Shown here one piece after another: positions 61,491 through 64,000 of a stretch of DNA of 64,000 bases. Source of the stretch: Pseudomonas fragi (lineage in GTDB: Bacteria > Pseudomonadota > Gammaproteobacteria > Pseudomonadales > Pseudomonadaceae); NCBI RefSeq assembly GCF_025426255.1, contig NZ_CP104861.1, positions 3,224,001 to 3,288,000 of the forward strand. The letters run 5' to 3'. Each line of letters starts with the position of its first letter. Within the stretch, counting starts at the first letter, position 1. The notes below the pieces were generated by a model that was not told the DNA's origin, made no database searches, and was given only the letters and a program-made list of their open reading frames with translations. Position numbers and translations under genes: made by a program.

Positions 61491-64000
61491 TCATGCTGCA
61501 GCCGCCTTGACGTGTTCCCAGCTGTCCACGCTCCAGCCGGCCAACTTCGCTTGGGCACGCCAATTGGCGACCGTTTTGCCCAGATCGGCCGCTTTCAGTG
61601 ATGGGGGCTGGGAAGCACCGGGATCGTTTGGAAAGAAAAACGCACCAAATCGTCTGTTACTGCCCTCTGTCCAGGGGATAGATCGGGTCTTGTCCACTTC
61701 CGAACCGACGAACAGCGAGAACTTCGTCTGACTCATCACGTGTTCTTTATTGCGGTGACACCACTCAAGGAAAAGTGAATAAATATCTGTAGAAAGGCAC
61801 ACGCCCCACAGATCTCGTCCCAGCTCGTTATATTTCCAAAGACTGAGGAATGTTTGCCACCCGGCACGACTCAACGCCACCAAACGCTCACGTGCCGCTG
61901 TACTCGGTGGCCGGGTACGCTGGTCGAAATCACCGAGCTCAATCGATAACAACCATCCATACAGAGCAGCGACCCCGCCGTTTTTAAGCTCCTTGCCAAT
62001 AGCCTTCTGCCGGTCTTCTGGCAGAGTATGCTCGGGCCACATCACCAGCATTCGACGATCACTTTCGCTGATGGGCCATGGCAGGATCTCGTTGCTCAGG
62101 AAAACCGCATTCATATGGTTGGCTTCTTCCCAACCATTGATGAACTTCGATTCCATCCGCACCGTTTTGCCGGTGATCAAGTGCTTGATCTTGCCCACTT
62201 GGTTGTAGCGCTGATCCCGGCTGACGACCTCTTCAAACACCGACCAAAGCTTACGGCTTTGCCAGGCGTTGAAGGTACTTTCAAGCTGCGTCTGTCCTAC
62301 GGTGGCAGAGTACTGACCGTAAAGCATGCCCATCGCATCGGCGAACAGCAGACTCTTACCCGAGCCCTCCATGATCGAGTGCATCAAAACAGCCGTGTCC
62401 ATCTTCGCGCCGAGGTGTTGGAGCGGATATGCCATCCATCGCGTCAACCACTGAGCGGCATCCTGATCATGGTTGCAGAGAAAAGAAATCAGCCAGCGCA
62501 GGTTTTCGCACGCAGCTTCATCAGTGATCGGTTCTAGCGGTAAGCCATCGAAGGTATTGATGTAGACCTGCGGGTCTTTCGTCATTGTTGGGTCAAAGAC
62601 GATATGGTCAACATCCACCACCCGACGCTCGCTGCTGTTCAACCACAAGGGGTATGTATCTCCGAGGGCCATCTTCACAGCGCCCTCTGCTACTCGCCGC
62701 TTTTTCTCGCGATCCCAAACATCCTTCGTACCATCGATGTAAACGTATCGCTCGGTTGGCGGCATACCGAAGGCACCGCCTTTTTTGCCAGCCATGCGTC
62801 GAGACTGCTCGATATCACGCACATGTTCATCGGATATCAGCTTTCGACGCTCGGTGTCCTCCAGCCACTGCTTCGCCAAAGGCTTACCGACTCGCGCCTC
62901 AAATGCCGACCTTTTCATAACTCTCGACTGATCGAAGTCCCAGACATGCGTAGTTCCTTCTACCAATGCAAATCGCCGAAGAGCGTGATCGAGCGTCAGC
63001 ACCTCCCCCGCGCCCCCAGTAGGAGTTGGAGCGGCATCGCTGACAGCGACATTAGCGGAGCCCTGCTCGCTCATATCATGGGATGGGGTCGGGGGAAGAT
63101 CAGGCTGATCAGTTCGCGACGAATGCTGCATACCCAACATGCGAGCAGCATCTTTAACCGCTTTGGGCTGATCGCCGCCGTGCTCAAGCAGGCAGAACAC
63201 CTCAAACGCATCATTCTGGTGACCATTGGCCAACGGATCAGCGCCATGGTGCGAATACAGCTTGTCATCGGTGATGGTGATACCCGGCACCCCAGTGCTG
63301 CTTTGCGGATAAAGCCATTTATTACCGCGTTTGATGTAACCGTGGGTTCGCAGTAACTCTTCAACATCATGGCTGCGGTTGAACTCATCAATCACCGAAG
63401 GCCGGTTGCCAGTTACATGGACAGGCGCCTTGCTCGACTTTGGTTTGATCTTTTCAGCCTTCGGCGCCCAAGGGCAAGCAGCCTCGGCATCACGTTTGAA
63501 AATGTCCCAGTTTTGCCAGATGGCCAACAGATCGTTGGTCAACACCGGTAAGCCCTCAGCGGAGGGTGGTGTACGCCAGGTATACGGTTTACCAGTACCC
63601 GGGTGAATCGAAGGAGGTAACACGTCTTGCACCAAGCCTGCGCGCAACTCGAAAACCGTGAAGCGCTTGTAGGGCTCTGCATCGGCGCGTGCAGCCGCTT
63701 CTCCATCGAGATCGCCGGCTTCTTTTGCAGCCTTGGCTTTCTCAATCAGACCTTTAAAAATCGACCCATCAGGGTCGTTTTCGTTGGGCCATGCAAGCGA
63801 ATGACGCGTGAGGTCTATTCCATCCGGCAACTGGAACAGGATACGAAAACGTGCCGGGTTACCCACTACTGTCGGGTACACCAGCGCCATTGCGTCCAAG
63901 TCCAGGCCGAGCAACTCGTACAAGATGTGGCGTGTCCACTGGACATCATCAACGTCCAACGAGCACACACGGCTCGGGCCTAAGACCACGCCAAGGTTGT
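61491..64000 (-). CDS. Phage primase-polymerase/helicase (partial)
   Basis: At least 836 residues; the frame continues past the right edge, so the true start is not seen. The visible N-terminal part, NLGVVLGPSRVCSLDVDDVQ, has the Asp-x-Asp of a primase-polymerase domain. The C-terminal half is a DUF5906/D5-type SF3 helicase with Walker A MEGSGKSLLFADAMG near residue 550 of the visible part and a downstream acidic box in LWSVFEEVVSRDQ. It would prime and unwind at the phage origin, possibly the repeat cluster next to it. Confidence 0.9.
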   Translation of the reverse strand, partial: NLGVVLGPSRVCSLDVDDVQWTRHILYELLGLDLDAMALVYPTVVGNPARFRILFQLPDGIDLTRHSLAWPNENDPDGSIFKGLIEKAKAAKEAGDLDGEAAARADAEPYKRFTVFELRAGLVQDVLPPSIHPGTGKPYTWRTPPSAEGLPVLTNDLLAIWQNWDIFKRDAEAACPWAPKAEKIKPKSSKAPVHVTGNRPSVIDEFNRSHDVEELLRTHGYIKRGNKWLYPQSSTGVPGITITDDKLYSHHGADPLANGHQNDAFEVFCLLEHGGDQPKAVKDAARMLGMQHSSRTDQPDLPPTPSHDMSEQGSANVAVSDAAPTPTGGAGEVLTLDHALRRFALVEGTTHVWDFDQSRVMKRSAFEARVGKPLAKQWLEDTERRKLISDEHVRDIEQSRRMAGKKGGAFGMPPTERYVYIDGTKDVWDREKKRRVAEGAVKMALGDTYPLWLNSSERRVVDVDHIVFDPTMTKDPQVYINTFDGLPLEPITDEAACENLRWLISFLCNHDQDAAQWLTRWMAYPLQHLGAKMDTAVLMHSIMEGSGKSLLFADAMGMLYGQYSATVGQTQLESTFNAWQSRKLWSVFEEVVSRDQRYNQVGKIKHLITGKTVRMESKFINGWEEANHMNAVFLSNEILPWPISESDRRMLVMWPEHTLPEDRQKAIGKELKNGGVAALYGWLLSIELGDFDQRTRPPSTAARERLVALSRAGWQTFLSLWKYNELGRDLWGVCLSTDIYSLFLEWCHRNKEHVMSQTKFSLFVGSEVDKTRSIPWTEGSNRRFGAFFFPNDPGASQPPSLKAADLGKTVANWRAQAKLAGWSVDSWEHVKAAAA

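Larger units (their letters stand above)
33715..64000 (-). mobile_element. Prophage with lambda-like head and P2-like contractile tail (right end outside window)
   Basis: A continuous set of minus-strand genes: replication (61.5-64 kb), regulator, holin, terminase and head genes, tail genes, then lysis genes and a methylase. The only plus-strand gene is an amidase. The integrase, repressor and right attachment site must lie beyond 64 kb. The left boundary may be 33.7 kb, or as far left as the att-like core at 27676 if the ATPase and RloC-like genes are its cargo. Structural genes look open and complete; only the spanins are broken. Confidence 0.9.

Noticed and set aside
61159..61563. 134-codon minus-strand frame over the repeat cluster
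   Set aside because: It is generated by the GTGTTGGGT repeats (Cys-Trp-Val-Cys runs) and is not gene-like.

Overview
The window looks like a Pseudomonas chromosome, most probably from the P. fluorescens group. This rests on the gene families present (PqiABC, CigR-like and NdpA-like proteins, a LecA/PA-IL-like lectin domain, Pseudomonas-type integrases and lysis genes) and on the GC-rich coding. No rRNA or complete tRNA is present. Identifications come from reading translations by eye, with no database search.

Left part (1-11.3 kb) is host-like DNA with many scars. It holds a partial FadL porin, TetR and HxlR regulators and an F420-type NADP oxidoreductase. Next come a collapsed prophage (lysis gene remnant joined to an integrase remnant) and a transposase fragment. 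A three-gene operon follows, for a periplasmic or membrane FAD dehydrogenase: a c-type cytochrome, a small subunit, and a GMC oxidoreductase that carries a C-terminal LecA-like lectin domain. After it come an IS3 scar, a CigR-like protein, a broken ndpA and a secreted hypothetical protein.

Middle part (11.3-27.7 kb) looks like a tandem array of integrated elements at the 3' half of a tRNA-Pro(GGG) gene. Two direct repeats of 259 bp (11789-12047 and 24157-24415, about 93% identical by eye) each begin with that tRNA fragment, and each is preceded by an integrase remnant. The 12.4 kb segment between them carries a ProC-like reductase, an isochorismatase-like hydrolase, an exported metallo-beta-lactamase-fold protein, a GlxA/FtrA-type regulator, an IS1182-family element with 22 bp inverted repeats, the pqiAABC operon, and a second collapsed prophage. 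Beyond the second repeat lie an SDR oxidoreductase, a small HTH protein, and a tandem pair of small Cys/His proteins.

Accessory block (28.1-33.4 kb) is AT-rich. It contains a two-gene operon of an AAA ATPase with an unrecognised small partner, and a large RloC/PrrC-like ATPase with a zinc-hook CxxC and an R-x3-E...H anticodon-nuclease-like motif. These are the best candidates for phage-defence functions.

Right part (33.7-64 kb, all minus strand except one gene) is a largely intact prophage with lambda-like head genes (Nu1, A, W, B, C-type protease, D, E, FII-like, Z) and P2-like contractile tail genes (V, W, J, I, fibre, FI, FII, E, T, U, X, D). It also has a GH19 endolysin, spanins broken by a one-base deletion, a Dam-type methylase, a holin and a primase-helicase that runs off the right edge. 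Unusual cargo includes a 945-residue protein in the tail cluster and an amidase on the opposite strand beside the terminase. An iteron-like repeat cluster lies just downstream of the primase.
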